Shown here piece after piece: positions 1-9,387 of a stretch of DNA of 41,672 nucleotides. Below the pieces are notes generated by a model. It was not told the DNA's origin. It saw nothing but the letters and a program-made list of their open reading frames with translations, and searched no databases. Origin of the DNA: Pelosinus fermentans (GTDB lineage Bacteria; Bacillota; Negativicutes; DSM-13327). The position numbers were made by a program, and so were the translations under genes. Numbering within the stretch: position 1 is the first letter of the stretch; the number at the start of each line of letters is the position of its first letter. The stretch covers positions 50,014 to 91,685 of the forward strand of contig DJJR01000045.1 in the NCBI GenBank assembly GCA_002434245.1. Direction: 5' to 3'.

Positions 1-14
1 GGGATTCTTCTATA

Positions 15-2846
15 TTAAGATCTTTTTAAAAATGCATCTATGGCCTCAGGCGTAGCAATGAAGGAATTTCCCAATACGTCTGGATCGACAATAAAGCTGG
101 TAGGTAAATTCGCTAATAATGGACCCCCAGCTGCCATTAAGGAAATTACAGGTAATGCAGTCTTGGGCGTCCCCCAGCTGCCAGTTTGCAAGATACACTC
201 ATAAGATGCTTCTAAAATAGGATCAAAGCCGCCATTGGAATTTAAGGCAGGAACATAGCAGTATTTCTTTCCTTTTTCCCCTAACTTCTTTTGCAGGTAA
301 TTCAAACTTCCAGGCAGACCATGAATGATAAAACTATGGAAAGAGTCTATCACTTGGTCTAAGAAAATAGGATTCACACAATAGGAGCAAAAGTGCCACA
401 AATCGCTATAATCCAAATTTCGATTCACATTGCTTACGGCCTTTCGCTTTAAGCGATCCTTATGTTTTTTTACAAAATTACATAAAGATGTAACCAGTTG
501 ATCATGATTGGAATAATCAGGAACTTTGTCATGAATGATTTGAAAACTATATTTATAATCTTTATATTCCCAGTCATCAGTAAGCTGACGATAGTTTTCA
601 CATACTGCTGCCCGAAAAATAGGAACTCCTAAATAGGAAGAAATTTGTTGTATTGCTTTTACATGTTTTTCTGCTGAAAGGCTAAGACCATGAACAACGT
701 TCCCCACCGGGAGTAATTGATGATTTCTTGAATATTTTTGCCAGCGATATACCACATAATCACTTAGTGGGTTTCGGCTGAATTTTTGGCTCATAACCGG
801 AAAAGCACCTGCACCACCAACAGCAAATTCCCCATGATCATCTAAAAGCAGTAAGCTGGCTTCTTTTATTTTCTGTATGCAATTTAAATAATAGGAATAG
901 CGTTCATCAAAGTCACGACAAATAAAATAATCACAAAATACCAGATCATGATAAATAATAGGCGCTGGCGGCATACAAACATGTGCAAATTCCACTGGCA
1001 TTCCAACTTCTCTTTCAATCCGTTCCATATCTTGAGGCGTAAATTGCCCTATTACAGAATAGTCCATAACAGAAACGATTGAAATAACTTCCTTCATCTG
1101 TGAATGCACATTGCTATTTTGTTCCTTATTTTTCTCACATACTTGAATAACATCCTGCAAGCTCATATCTCCTGAAAGACTGATATGGTGTTCCTGGGCT
1201 ATGGAATTTAAAATAATAATACCCAAAGAATCTAATGTTTTTGAAATTGGAGTATCAAAGGATGAACCATGGAAGTACCGCGTTATTTCATGTTTAATAT
1301 CCGCTATCATACCATTCTTTCGATCACGTTCCTGCCAGTTTTGATATTTTATAAAATCTTCCAAAGTTTTCTTACGATTAATCTTGCCAGACGAAGTTTT
1401 TGTTACAAATTCTTCTGGAACGAAATTAAATTCAAAATTGCCCATTGGCAATGCATGACTTAAGTGATCTGCCAGCTCTTTATATTGCCGGGTATCAGTT
1501 ATATCCTCCCGTTCTAATAGAACTAAAAGGGTTTGCGTACCCGTTCTAGCATCATCCTTGGCTAAACATACACCACGTCCTTCCCATTCTGGAACAACAT
1601 GAGCTAAAATCGTATCCATTTCATTTAACATAAACTTTTGCCCTGCTTGAATCATAACATCATGTTTACGCCCTTCAATGAACAGTTCATTGTCCTCAAT
1701 AAATCCAATATCACCTGTAGGGATATATCCTTCGCTGTCGGTTATTGGAATTTGATCTAAATAAGCCTGTATCGAATAACCACTTTTGGCATATACTTCA
1801 TTGCCAACAATTTTAACAACTGTTCCCGGAATAATCTTTCCACAGCTTGTTACTTCTCTGCCTTCTTTTTCACAGGTCTTAATACCATTGCTTTGGGATA
1901 TTGCCATAATGGTTTCAGCAAAGCCATAAACGACAGAAATGGATTCCAAGGTTGTATTGATATGTTGAGAAAAGCGAACCATTGTTTCTTTCTTAACAGG
2001 CTCTCCTCCTGAAACCCAGCGCCTCATTGTTGTTATAGAACTGACTATTGGCTCTTTTGCCATAACCTCAAAGCCAAAGTTAGGCATAAAGCAAAGTGTA
2101 CCGCCATAGTCAGCAATGGTCTTAAATAAAATGGACCGATTACTGACCCAGACAATCGGATCAATTAAAACCAGCTTGATCCCTAAAAAAATAGGCATGC
2201 TAAAACATGCAATAAATCCCATATCATGGTACAAAGGAAGCCAGGAAACAATACAATCACTTTTCTTCATATCCATGATATGATTATAACTCTGAATATA
2301 CTGATATAGCTGTTGAAAAGTAAATCTCATGCCTTTTCTCATACCAGTAGTCCCTGATGATAATTGGATAAAGGCGCCATTGATGATTTCATCGCAGCTG
2401 GAATCCGCCTCCAGAATTTTGCCCTCAAAGAAAGAAGTTTTTACTATTTTTTCAATTTCTAAAACTCGAATGCCTTCTTCGCATATAACTCCTTGAATGT
2501 TTGCGGAAGAAATAGTATGACTAATTGAATTATGCCAGTAAATTAAGCTTTGCTTTTTAGTTGGATATTGAATAATCAACGGTTCTTTACCGGCGTCTAA
2601 TACTGCAAACCAGTGTAATATTAATTCTCTTGAAGTTTTAAAAATCAATCCAATATACTTTTCATTGGGAAAGTCTTGTGATATTTTATTGCTCAGCCAT
2701 CTGATCTGTCTGCCGCATTCCGAAAATACAAGCGTTTCACTCTTAATTTCATCTACGATGGTAATATCGGGAATGTTCTTTATTATAATTTTTATATTTC
2801 CTGATTGATTTTCATCATCATATAAAAGTGTTACTTCTGAATTCAC
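15..2846 (-). CDS. Fatty acyl-AMP ligase-like / acyl carrier fusion with unrecognised C-terminal domain
   Basis: This is a three-part protein of about 943 residues. Numbering below counts from an upstream GTG at 2858. Residues 1-510 form an adenylate-forming ligase: the P-loop SSGTTGMRKG (167-176), the WLPLYHDMGF motif typical of fatty acyl-AMP/acyl-CoA ligases (206-215), YGFAET (311-316), TGD (381-383), GRKHD (396-400) and the catalytic lysine in SSGKINR (K492). Residues about 517-578 resemble an acyl carrier domain, with DSLG placing S544 as the phosphopantetheine site. Residues about 590-947 match no family I recognise. The expected role is to activate an acyl group as acyl-AMP and load it on its own carrier domain; substrate and acceptor are unknown. 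I prefer the GTG at 2846 because GAGAGGTG lies 9 bases before it, whereas that motif abuts the GTG at 2858. It is the last gene after the GDP-fucose genes, suggesting acylation of, or a lipid for, a surface glycan (inference). Confidence 0.8.
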   Translation of the reverse strand: MNSEVTLLYDDENQSGNIKIIIKNIPDITIVDEIKSETLVFSECGRQIRWLSNKISQDFPNEKYIGLIFKTSRELILHWFAVLDAGKEPLIIQYPTKKQSLIYWHNSISHTISSANIQGVICEEGIRVLEIEKIVKTSFFEGKILEADSSCDEIINGAFIQLSSGTTGMRKGMRFTFQQLYQYIQSYNHIMDMKKSDCIVSWLPLYHDMGFIACFSMPIFLGIKLVLIDPIVWVSNRSILFKTIADYGGTLCFMPNFGFEVMAKEPIVSSITTMRRWVSGGEPVKKETMVRFSQHINTTLESISVVYGFAETIMAISQSNGIKTCEKEGREVTSCGKIIPGTVVKIVGNEVYAKSGYSIQAYLDQIPITDSEGYIPTGDIGFIEDNELFIEGRKHDVMIQAGQKFMLNEMDTILAHVVPEWEGRGVCLAKDDARTGTQTLLVLLEREDITDTRQYKELADHLSHALPMGNFEFNFVPEEFVTKTSSGKINRKKTLEDFIKYQNWQERDRKNGMIADIKHEITRYFHGSSFDTPISKTLDSLGIIILNSIAQEHHISLSGDMSLQDVIQVCEKNKEQNSNVHSQMKEVISIVSVMDYSVIGQFTPQDMERIEREVGMPVEFAHVCMPPAPIIYHDLVFCDYFICRDFDERYSYYLNCIQKIKEASLLLLDDHGEFAVGGAGAFPVMSQKFSRNPLSDYVVYRWQKYSRNHQLLPVGNVVHGLSLSAEKHVKAIQQISSYLGVPIFRAAVCENYRQLTDDWEYKDYKYSFQIIHDKVPDYSNHDQLVTSLCNFVKKHKDRLKRKAVSNVNRNLDYSDLWHFCSYCVNPIFLDQVIDSFHSFIIHGLPGSLNYLQKKLGEKGKKYCYVPALNSNGGFDPILEASYECILQTGSWGTPKTALPVISLMAAGGPLLANLPTSFIVDPDVLGNSFIATPEAIDAFLKRS

Positions 2847-2906
2847 TATCTTAAGCACCTCTCTTTGCCGTGTGGAAATCCTTGACCTGGGCTATTAACT
2901 ATACTG

Positions 2907-3779
2907 TCAATTGAAATGCAAATCATATATTTCATGCCATTGACAAGTAGAATAATCAAATACTATCGGGTTTGTACATTCTTCAAGAGATTTTTCTAAA
3001 AAATATCTCATAAAGCTTTTAGCTGAACCTTGAAAATGAAGAGCTTTAAACCTAATAAATCGATCAAGGGCTAGATTTTTACAGAAAACACCCTTGTTTG
3101 TATAATAGATCTTTTTCCGCCCATGCCACTCTTCATATTCATCAATCAGATTTACATTCAAGTCAAATACAGCATCATCACGAATCATTGATAAATCATA
3201 TATTTTTTCTGGATTTGTGTTATTGCAATATAAATTAACAAACACCATGTCACAGATACCCCCATGAGGGATCGTGGCTATGATGGATTGATACATATTT
3301 TCAAGTTGTCGTCTTAGCTCTTCTTGTGTATAACAGTTGGTTATAAATGAACAAAAGGAATCTAAGGCGGCTACATTATTAATAAAAGAGATCCCCGCGG
3401 AAATTCCTCCGCAAAACCCGAAATCAAAGCCAGCAATATCTTCCTTTTCAATGTCTTCATATAACATGACATCCGAATCCTGATAATAACATTGCTCAAC
3501 ATTATGAGTGATCATAAAATCCCGTAATATAAACCATCTTTGTATACAAAACAATTCATAGTCATGGGAATTGAAGTTCATATGCTTATAGACTTTCGCA
3601 AAATCTTTCATGGAGCTGCTCTCATTCACATTAAAATGCTTAACAAAAGGATATTTATTATTACTTTCATCACCAATTAAAATAATATCCTTCCCTTTAT
3701 TTGATCGTTTTGCCTGAAGTAGACTATACTGCAAGTAATCACTATCGCCATAATGTATAAAAACAATTGGAATCGACAT
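2907..3779 (-). CDS. Putative GT-A fold glycosyltransferase
   Basis: This 290-residue protein looks like a nucleotide-sugar transferase. Its N-terminus, IPIVFIHYGDSDYL, resembles the first Rossmann strand of GT-A enzymes. A DSD triad at 101-103 (YYQDSDVML) fits the metal and nucleotide-sugar binding DxD motif. Near the C-terminus LHFQGSAK resembles the conserved histidine region of GT8-like and related transferases. No signal peptide or membrane segment is evident, so it should be cytoplasmic. The start at 3779 is supported by AAAGGGGGG five bases upstream. It lies directly downstream of fcl, so GDP-fucose is a plausible donor, but the sequence does not establish donor or acceptor. Two sampled 60-base lines inside it are only about 27-28% G+C, lower than lines sampled in proA and obgE (45-50%). 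Confidence 0.65.
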   Translation of the reverse strand: MSIPIVFIHYGDSDYLQYSLLQAKRSNKGKDIILIGDESNNKYPFVKHFNVNESSSMKDFAKVYKHMNFNSHDYELFCIQRWFILRDFMITHNVEQCYYQDSDVMLYEDIEKEDIAGFDFGFCGGISAGISFINNVAALDSFCSFITNCYTQEELRRQLENMYQSIIATIPHGGICDMVFVNLYCNNTNPEKIYDLSMIRDDAVFDLNVNLIDEYEEWHGRKKIYYTNKGVFCKNLALDRFIRFKALHFQGSAKSFMRYFLEKSLEECTNPIVFDYSTCQWHEIYDLHFN

Positions 3780-3800
3780 GTAGTCCCCCCTTTGTTAGAC

Positions 3801-4748
3801 TTACAAATCACTAAGCTTATTCGTTAGGCTGCTCAGATACCATTGATAGGTATTGGCTATGCCATCTTCTAATTTTATTTTTGGCTGCCAGCCTAGATCT
3901 GTTATTTTTGCTACATCCAGTAATTTACGAGGGGTTCCATCCGGCATAGCAGAGTTATATAGAATTTCCCCCGAATATCCTACAACATTTCCAACCAATG
4001 ATGCTAATTCTTGAATCGAAATGTCCCTTCCAACTCCTACATTGATCGGTTGATTATCTTCATACGCCTCCATTAGAAATAAACAGGCATCAGCTAAATC
4101 ATCTACATGTAAAAACTCTCGCCGCGGCTTGCCTGTGCCCCATATTTCAACACTTGGCAACTGATTGACCTTCGCTTCATGAAATTTTCGAATCAGCGCA
4201 GGCAGGACATGAGATGATGTTAAATCAAAATTATCATTAGGACCATATAAATTAGTCGGCATGATGGATATAAATTTTGTCCCATATTGGTTATTGTATG
4301 CTTGGCACATTTGTATCCCCGTAATTTTAGCAACTGCATAAGCAGCATTCGTAGGCTCTAATTCACCCGTTAACAGATACTCCTCTTTTATTGGCTGAGG
4401 GGCTAATTTAGGATAAATACAAGAACTCCCTAAAAATAGTAATTTCTTCACCCTATACTTGTAGGCAGCATGAATAATATTTGATTGCATCATAACGTTT
4501 TCGTAGATGAAATTAGCAGGATAGGTTTGATTCTCAAGTATCCCCCCTACCTTTGCAGCTGCCAGAAATACATACTCAGGCTCCTTTGCAGCAAAAAATT
4601 TCATAACCTCAGCCTGATTACACAAATCCAATTCTTGGCTGGTACGACATATGATATCGGTATCTAAATCGTGAGTCAGTTTACGTAAAATGGCAGAACC
4701 TACCAGCCCTCGATGTCCAGCGATATAAACTTTGGCATGTTGATCCAT
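3801..4748 (-). CDS. fcl: GDP-L-fucose synthase
   Basis: This short-chain dehydrogenase/epimerase converts GDP-4-keto-6-deoxy-D-mannose to GDP-L-fucose by 3,5-epimerisation and NADPH reduction. The 315-residue length is normal. The Rossmann motif GHRGLVG is at 11-17, the catalytic triad region GSSC is at 107-110, and YAVAK gives Y137 and K141. The NPTNLYGPNDNF-like segment (here MPTNLYGPNDNF) is typical of the family. GGAGG six bases before the ATG supports the start. It follows gmd by about 40 bases, which completes the two-step route from GDP-mannose to GDP-L-fucose. The sugar is probably used by the glycosyltransferase downstream (inference). Confidence 0.95.
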   Translation of the reverse strand: MDQHAKVYIAGHRGLVGSAILRKLTHDLDTDIICRTSQELDLCNQAEVMKFFAAKEPEYVFLAAAKVGGILENQTYPANFIYENVMMQSNIIHAAYKYRVKKLLFLGSSCIYPKLAPQPIKEEYLLTGELEPTNAAYAVAKITGIQMCQAYNNQYGTKFISIMPTNLYGPNDNFDLTSSHVLPALIRKFHEAKVNQLPSVEIWGTGKPRREFLHVDDLADACLFLMEAYEDNQPINVGVGRDISIQELASLVGNVVGYSGEILYNSAMPDGTPRKLLDVAKITDLGWQPKIKLEDGIANTYQWYLSSLTNKLSDL

Positions 4749-4787
4749 AGTCCGCCTCCATCATTGATATCCTACAGCAGTCCTCTT

Positions 4788-5885
4788 CTACTCCTTGCCA
4801 ATTCGTATACTCTCAGCACTAAATCCGTGTTCCTTGCATAATAATTCACGCTCAACCAATTTGATATCCTGATATACCATTTGATGTACCAGTTCATTCA
4901 AGCTAACTTCTGGCTGCCATTTGAGCTTTTCCTTAGCTTTCGTAGCATCGCCAAGCAAAAGATCAACCTCTGTTGGCCGAAAATAACGCGCATCTACTTC
5001 AATTACCGTTTCACCCGTAGCATGATTTATCCCCTTTTCTGCAACTCCTGTTCCTTGCCAATCAATACGTATTCCAATATTTTGAAAAGCTAATTCTACA
5101 AATTCACGTACAGAATGGGTTTCTCCTGTAGCAATGATATAATCCTCTGGTTTTTCCTGCTGCAGCATAAGCCACATTGCTTTTACATAATCACCAGCAA
5201 ATCCCCAATCTCTTTTTGCATCTAAGTTGCCTAAATATAAGATACTGCCTACTCCTAGTTTATGATGGGCTACGGCTCTCGTAATTTTGCGTGTAACAAA
5301 GGTTTCACCACGAATTGGTGATTCATGATTAAATAAAATTCCATTACAAGCAAACATGTTATACGCTTCCCGATAATTAACAACAATCCAATAGGCATAT
5401 AATTTAGCCGCAGCATACGGACTCCGAGGATAAAAAGGAGTCGTTTCTTTCTGAGGAGTCTCCTGAACTTTCCCAAACAATTCACTGGTAGCTGCTTGAT
5501 AAAACTTAACTTTATTAGTCATATTCAATATGCGTAATGCCTCTAATAACCTCAAGGTTCCCAAAGCATCTGCATTCGCAGTATACTCCGGTGTATCAAA
5601 AGAAACCTGAACATGACTTTGGGCTGCTAAATTATATATTTCATCGGGTTGTACTTCCTGAATAATTCGGATTAAATTGGTGGCATCTGTCATATCGCCA
5701 TAATGCAAGAAGAATTTGACTTGTTTTTCATGGAAATCCTGATAGAGATGATTAATTCGAGCTGTATTTATTAAAGAACTACGCCGTTTTATACCATGAA
5801 CAATATAACCTTTCTCCAGTAAAAATTCAGCCAGATAAGCACCATCCTGACCTGTTATTCCTGTAATCAATGCTACTTTTTCCAT
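4788..5885 (-). CDS. gmd: GDP-mannose 4,6-dehydratase
   Basis: This enzyme dehydrates GDP-D-mannose to GDP-4-keto-6-deoxy-D-mannose, the first committed step to GDP-fucose and related deoxysugars. Counting from the ATG at 5885, the NAD(P) motif GITGQDG is at 9-15, the TSE catalytic segment is at 133-135, and YAAAK gives Y157 and K161. The 365-residue length is normal. A GTG lies one codon upstream at 5888; family N-termini ([15 protein letters not shown]) favour the ATG, and the GGAGAGG ribosome site suits either. It starts just after the coiled-coil gene and is followed by fcl in the same operon. Confidence 0.95.
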   Translation of the reverse strand: MEKVALITGITGQDGAYLAEFLLEKGYIVHGIKRRSSLINTARINHLYQDFHEKQVKFFLHYGDMTDATNLIRIIQEVQPDEIYNLAAQSHVQVSFDTPEYTANADALGTLRLLEALRILNMTNKVKFYQAATSELFGKVQETPQKETTPFYPRSPYAAAKLYAYWIVVNYREAYNMFACNGILFNHESPIRGETFVTRKITRAVAHHKLGVGSILYLGNLDAKRDWGFAGDYVKAMWLMLQQEKPEDYIIATGETHSVREFVELAFQNIGIRIDWQGTGVAEKGINHATGETVIEVDARYFRPTEVDLLLGDATKAKEKLKWQPEVSLNELVHQMVYQDIKLVERELLCKEHGFSAESIRIGKE

Positions 5886-5891
5886 CACATT

Positions 5892-6737
5892 TTATCCTCT
5901 CCGCTGTCGTCGTTTTTTCTTTCTCACCAGCTCTTCCTTTACTTCTACTGCTTGCAGCATATCGATCTGATTTGAGTCTGGTAAATCACCATCACAAGGC
6001 TCAGCATCTAGGATTCTAGGACTTACTTCTTTTATCTGATATGCTTCTTGTAAATGTTCTATTTCACTTTTTATAAGTGTAATTTCTTTAAGGAAAAAAT
6101 CTTCTTGTTTTTGATTGTTAATGCCGCTTACATTTATTTCTTCAAGTACAGTTTGTATATGCTGCATGCAATTTATCAATTGTATTTGGCATTCTTCAAT
6201 CTTTTGGTTCCATTCTTTTGCTAAAGCTAAATCTTGTTCTTTATGATATTCCTGATACTGATGCATCTCATTTAATTGTTCTTTTATCAAAGATATTTCC
6301 TTATGTATTAAGTGATCTCTATTCTGTAATTGCTCTGCTAATAACTGAAAATAAGTAGTAAATTCTCCAATAATACTTTGTCTCATCTCCCACATCTCAG
6401 CTAACATTTTACTCTCATGTTCTACAAGTCTTTTTTGCCACTCTGTTTCAGAAAGGCGCAGCGCTTTTTCTTGATTCACTTGTGCTTGAATAAAAACCGC
6501 AAATTCATTTCTAAATAACGCAATTTGCTGATTCATCATTTTCTCGATAGCAGTAATCTGATCTAAAACCGTTGTACATACAGGAGGATTTTCCCCTGCA
6601 CTTACTGTTTCTGCAACAGCAGTTGGCTGGCTCTCACCGGGTGTACTTTCCCATACGTCCATTTTCCCTCTGCGTAGCGCCCATTTAAGCTGCTGTATAT
6701 CGAATGAGTGCATCGGCTCACCATTAGTCATAATCAC
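5892..6737 (-). CDS. Coiled-coil protein of unknown function with a basic C-terminal tail
   Basis: I do not recognise a family. From the GTG at 6737 the product has about 281 residues. A short N-terminal segment (MHSFDIQQLKWALRRGKMDVWES) precedes a low-complexity linker. A long helical region with heptad-like hydrophobic spacing then runs from about residue 65 to 240, rich in Q, E and K, and the tail is strongly basic (VRKKKRRQRRG). No signal peptide or membrane segment is visible. An extended frame reaches 6785, but AAAGGAG lies nine bases before the GTG at 6737 and nothing comparable precedes 6785; an ATG two codons later (6731) is an alternative. It is the first gene of the gmd-fcl cluster, so a scaffolding or chain-length role in glycan assembly is possible. 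That is only a guess from position. Confidence 0.6.
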   Translation of the reverse strand: MIMTNGEPMHSFDIQQLKWALRRGKMDVWESTPGESQPTAVAETVSAGENPPVCTTVLDQITAIEKMMNQQIALFRNEFAVFIQAQVNQEKALRLSETEWQKRLVEHESKMLAEMWEMRQSIIGEFTTYFQLLAEQLQNRDHLIHKEISLIKEQLNEMHQYQEYHKEQDLALAKEWNQKIEECQIQLINCMQHIQTVLEEINVSGINNQKQEDFFLKEITLIKSEIEHLQEAYQIKEVSPRILDAEPCDGDLPDSNQIDMLQAVEVKEELVRKKKRRQRRG

Positions 6738-6899
6738 AAATATCAACTCCTTTGTACTTAATTGATGCCCCGTAAACTTTCGCACCTAGCAATAAGGCTT
6801 TGCCAAATATGTATTATAATATATGTCATCATCATAACTTTGGTGAGAGTCCATATAAGAAAAACACTGCTTTATACAAATTCTGCTGCTATAAAGAAA
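6738..6899. other. Intergenic region upstream of the coiled-coil/gmd operon
   Basis: This AT-rich gap separates the glycan cluster from the proA terminator. On the minus strand a TATAAT (plus positions about 6814-6819) sits within an AT-rich run and could be a -10 box. No convincing -35 box lies 16-18 bases upstream of it, so the promoter is only suggested. No open frame in the gap looks real. Confidence 0.3.
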
Positions 6900-6936
6900 G
6901 AGCCTAAAAATCAGTCTGTAACTGATCTTTAGGCTC
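6900..6936 (-). terminator. Intrinsic terminator after proA
   Basis: A nine-base arm GAGCCTAAA (6900-6908) pairs with 6928-6936. The stem continues after one mismatch with ATCAGT/ACTGAT around a five-base loop (6916-6920). On the minus strand the hairpin is followed by a T-rich stretch (TTTCTTTAT). It lies 25 bases past the proA stop codon and separates proBA from the glycan cluster. Confidence 0.85.
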
Positions 6937-6961
6937 AACTTCTCTTTAGCATCGTATATTG

Positions 6962-8218
6962 TTATTCTCTTATTTGTCCATTACCAGAAATAATATATTT
7001 GCTGCTAGTGAGTTCTGGTAAACCCATAGGCCCACGGGCATGCAATTTCTGTGTACTAATACCAATTTCAGCACCAAAACCAAATTCAAATCCATCCGTG
7101 AAACGAGTTGAAGCATTTACATATACAGCTGCTGCATCTACTTCATGCTGAAAGCGCTTGGCGTTTTCAAGGGTCTTCGTAACAATGGCTTCCGAATGGC
7201 GAGTACTGTATTGATCAATATGTTCTATCGCTTCATCCAGATTTTTTACTACCTTTACAGATAAGATAAAGTCAGAGTATTCAGTAGCCCAATCCTCGTC
7301 AGTAGCTGGCTTTATTCCTTGATGAAACTGAATTGTTATGGGACATCCTCTTAGCTCTACACCAGCTTGCTGATATTTTTCAAGCATCTCTGGCAAAAAC
7401 TGCTTTGCTATTTTCTGATGTACCAATAGTGTTTCCATAGAATTGCATACACCTGGGCGAGAAACCTTAGCATTAAAAGCAATAGCCTCTGCCATCTTCA
7501 AATCTGCAGATTCATCAACAAAAGTATGACAGATGCCAGTACCCGTTTCAATAACAGGCACTGTGCTATTTTCTACTACAGTTTTAATCAGCCCAGCACC
7601 ACCACGAGGAATAATTACATCCAGGTACTCATTGAGTTTCAGCATCTCATTTACAGCCTGTCGATCCGTAGTTTCAACTAATTGAAGGGATCCTGCCGGA
7701 ATTCCTGCCTCATAAGCAGCTTGAGCAATGATTTGAATAATTGCCTTATTCGAATGAATCGCTTCTGATCCCCCACGCAAAATCACAGAATTTCCTGTTT
7801 TTAGACAAAGCCCTGCTGCATCTACGGTAACATTAGGTCGAGCTTCATAGATAATTCCAATTACACCTAAGGGTACTCGCACTTTGCTGATTTCCAGACC
7901 ATTGGGGCGTTGGTCTCGACTTAGTAATTCACCAATGGGATCGGGTAACGTTATAACCTGCCGCAAGCCATCAGCCATGGCTTCAATTCTACTTTGGGTT
8001 AAAAGTAAACGGTCAAGTAAGGCCTGAGATAAGCCTTTCCCTTTACCGTTTTCTATATCGATAGCATTGGCGGCTAAAATAATAGCATATTCTTTCTCTA
8101 AGGCCTCTGCCATCTTTTCAAGTGCCTGATTTTTAGTAAGAGTGGATAACGTTGCAAGCTTTCTTGCTGCTTGCTTCCCATTCTTGCCTTTCATTTGCAG
8201 TTCTGTAAGATGATCCAT
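6962..8218 (-). CDS. proA: Gamma-glutamyl phosphate reductase
   Basis: ProA reduces gamma-glutamyl phosphate to glutamate-5-semialdehyde with NADPH, the second step of proline synthesis. The 418-residue protein has the aldehyde-dehydrogenase-like fold of the family. The catalytic cysteine is C258 in RPGVCNSMET. The segments IYEARPNVTVDAAGLCLKTGN (from 123) and the C-terminal FGAEIGISTQKLHARGPMGL are family hallmarks. AAAGGAGAGAGG precedes the ATG. Only 14 bases separate it from proB, so the two are co-transcribed, and a strong terminator follows. Confidence 0.97.
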   Translation of the reverse strand: MDHLTELQMKGKNGKQAARKLATLSTLTKNQALEKMAEALEKEYAIILAANAIDIENGKGKGLSQALLDRLLLTQSRIEAMADGLRQVITLPDPIGELLSRDQRPNGLEISKVRVPLGVIGIIYEARPNVTVDAAGLCLKTGNSVILRGGSEAIHSNKAIIQIIAQAAYEAGIPAGSLQLVETTDRQAVNEMLKLNEYLDVIIPRGGAGLIKTVVENSTVPVIETGTGICHTFVDESADLKMAEAIAFNAKVSRPGVCNSMETLLVHQKIAKQFLPEMLEKYQQAGVELRGCPITIQFHQGIKPATDEDWATEYSDFILSVKVVKNLDEAIEHIDQYSTRHSEAIVTKTLENAKRFQHEVDAAAVYVNASTRFTDGFEFGFGAEIGISTQKLHARGPMGLPELTSSKYIISGNGQIRE

Positions 8219-8232
8219 ATAACCTCTCTCCT

Positions 8233-9360
8233 TTACACTAATAATACCATATTGTCCCGATGAATAATTTCATCGTAAGGTTTTGCCCCTAATATCCCAT
8301 GTATTTCATTGGTATGAAGTCCCATAATCTTTCTGGTTTCTGTACCGCTGTAATTGGCTATTCCTCTGGCAATTTCTCTGCCTTCGGAAGTAACAACACT
8401 AATTGTATTACCATGTTCAAAGTCTCCTGTAACTGCAGTAATACCTGCTGCCAGCAGGCTGGAACCGCCGGACAGCAGAGCCTGCTCACAGCCCTTATCC
8501 ACAGTAAGCACTCCCTGAATGCGTGCACCAAAGGCTAACCATTTTTTTCGTACATGCAAACGATTTTCTTTGGAGAGAAAGAGGGTTCCTACATTTTCCC
8601 CTCCTAGTACCTGACGCAGAATACCCTCTTGCAACCCTGATGCAATAATCATCGTAACCCCGGAATTAACTGCAATTTTTCCGGCTTGAATTTTCGTATG
8701 CATACCACCAGTTCCTCGCAGTGTACCTGCACCACCAGCTAAGGCTTCAATCTCGGGAGTAATATCTGCGATTTCACTAATCAGCTGTGCATCTGGATTC
8801 CTCTGAGGATTATCTGTATATACACCTTCAATATCCGATAAAATAATTAATACATCGGCATCCACAATACTGGCTACCATGGCTGACAATGTATCATTGT
8901 CGCCGATCTTTAATTCATCAATGGCTACAACATCATTTTCATTAATTACTGGAATAACGCCCATTTTTAAAAGTGTTAATAAGGTATTGCGAGAATTAGT
9001 ATACCGAGTCCGCTTTACTGAATCTTCACGAGTAAGAAGTACTTGGGCTACTACCTGCCCATACTCACCAAACAATTTATCATAGGTATGCATTAGCCTG
9101 CCTTGACCAACGGCCGCGGCAGCCTGTTTTTCAGGAATCGTTTTTGGCCGTTCTTTGAGACATAAAACGTCCATGCCAGCACCAACTGCTCCTGAAGAAA
9201 CCAGAATAATTTCTTTCCCCTGATTAGCAAGATCTGCTAACTCTCTCACTAATTTTTCAATTCGCCACAAGTTCAATTTACCAGTACTGTGTGTTAATGT
9301 ACTGGTTCCTACTTTAACCACTACTCGCTTGGCTCTTTTTAAATTTTCTCTGGTAAACAT
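8233..9360 (-). CDS. proB: Glutamate 5-kinase
   Basis: ProB phosphorylates glutamate to gamma-glutamyl phosphate with ATP, the committed and usually proline-inhibited step of proline synthesis. The N-terminal amino-acid-kinase domain shows VVVKVGTSTLT, the SSGAVGAGMD nucleotide segment, INENDVVA and GDNDTLSAMVA. A C-terminal PUA domain follows from about residue 280 (GVLTVDKGCEQALLSGGSSLLAAGI). The frame extends upstream to 9396, but the ATG at 9360 is preferred: it follows GGTGGGAG and gives the family N-terminus MFTRENLKRAKRVVVKVG, 375 residues. The gene pairs with proA directly downstream. Confidence 0.96.
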   Translation of the reverse strand: MFTRENLKRAKRVVVKVGTSTLTHSTGKLNLWRIEKLVRELADLANQGKEIILVSSGAVGAGMDVLCLKERPKTIPEKQAAAAVGQGRLMHTYDKLFGEYGQVVAQVLLTREDSVKRTRYTNSRNTLLTLLKMGVIPVINENDVVAIDELKIGDNDTLSAMVASIVDADVLIILSDIEGVYTDNPQRNPDAQLISEIADITPEIEALAGGAGTLRGTGGMHTKIQAGKIAVNSGVTMIIASGLQEGILRQVLGGENVGTLFLSKENRLHVRKKWLAFGARIQGVLTVDKGCEQALLSGGSSLLAAGITAVTGDFEHGNTISVVTSEGREIARGIANYSGTETRKIMGLHTNEIHGILGAKPYDEIIHRDNMVLLV

Positions 9361-9387
9361 GTCACTCCCACCCGTATGTAAAATTTG

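Noticed and set aside
1269..1463. Plus-strand open frame inside the acyl ligase gene
   Set aside because: It is antisense to a well-supported gene, has no ribosome site or family pattern, and is typical of shadow frames; the same holds for the other plus-strand frames in the window.
5270..5485. Second minus-strand frame inside gmd
   Set aside because: It lies in another frame of a conserved gene and has no independent support.
6738..6785. N-terminal extension of the coiled-coil protein to a GTG at 6785
   Set aside because: No ribosome-binding site precedes 6785, whereas AAAGGAG is well placed before the GTG at 6737.
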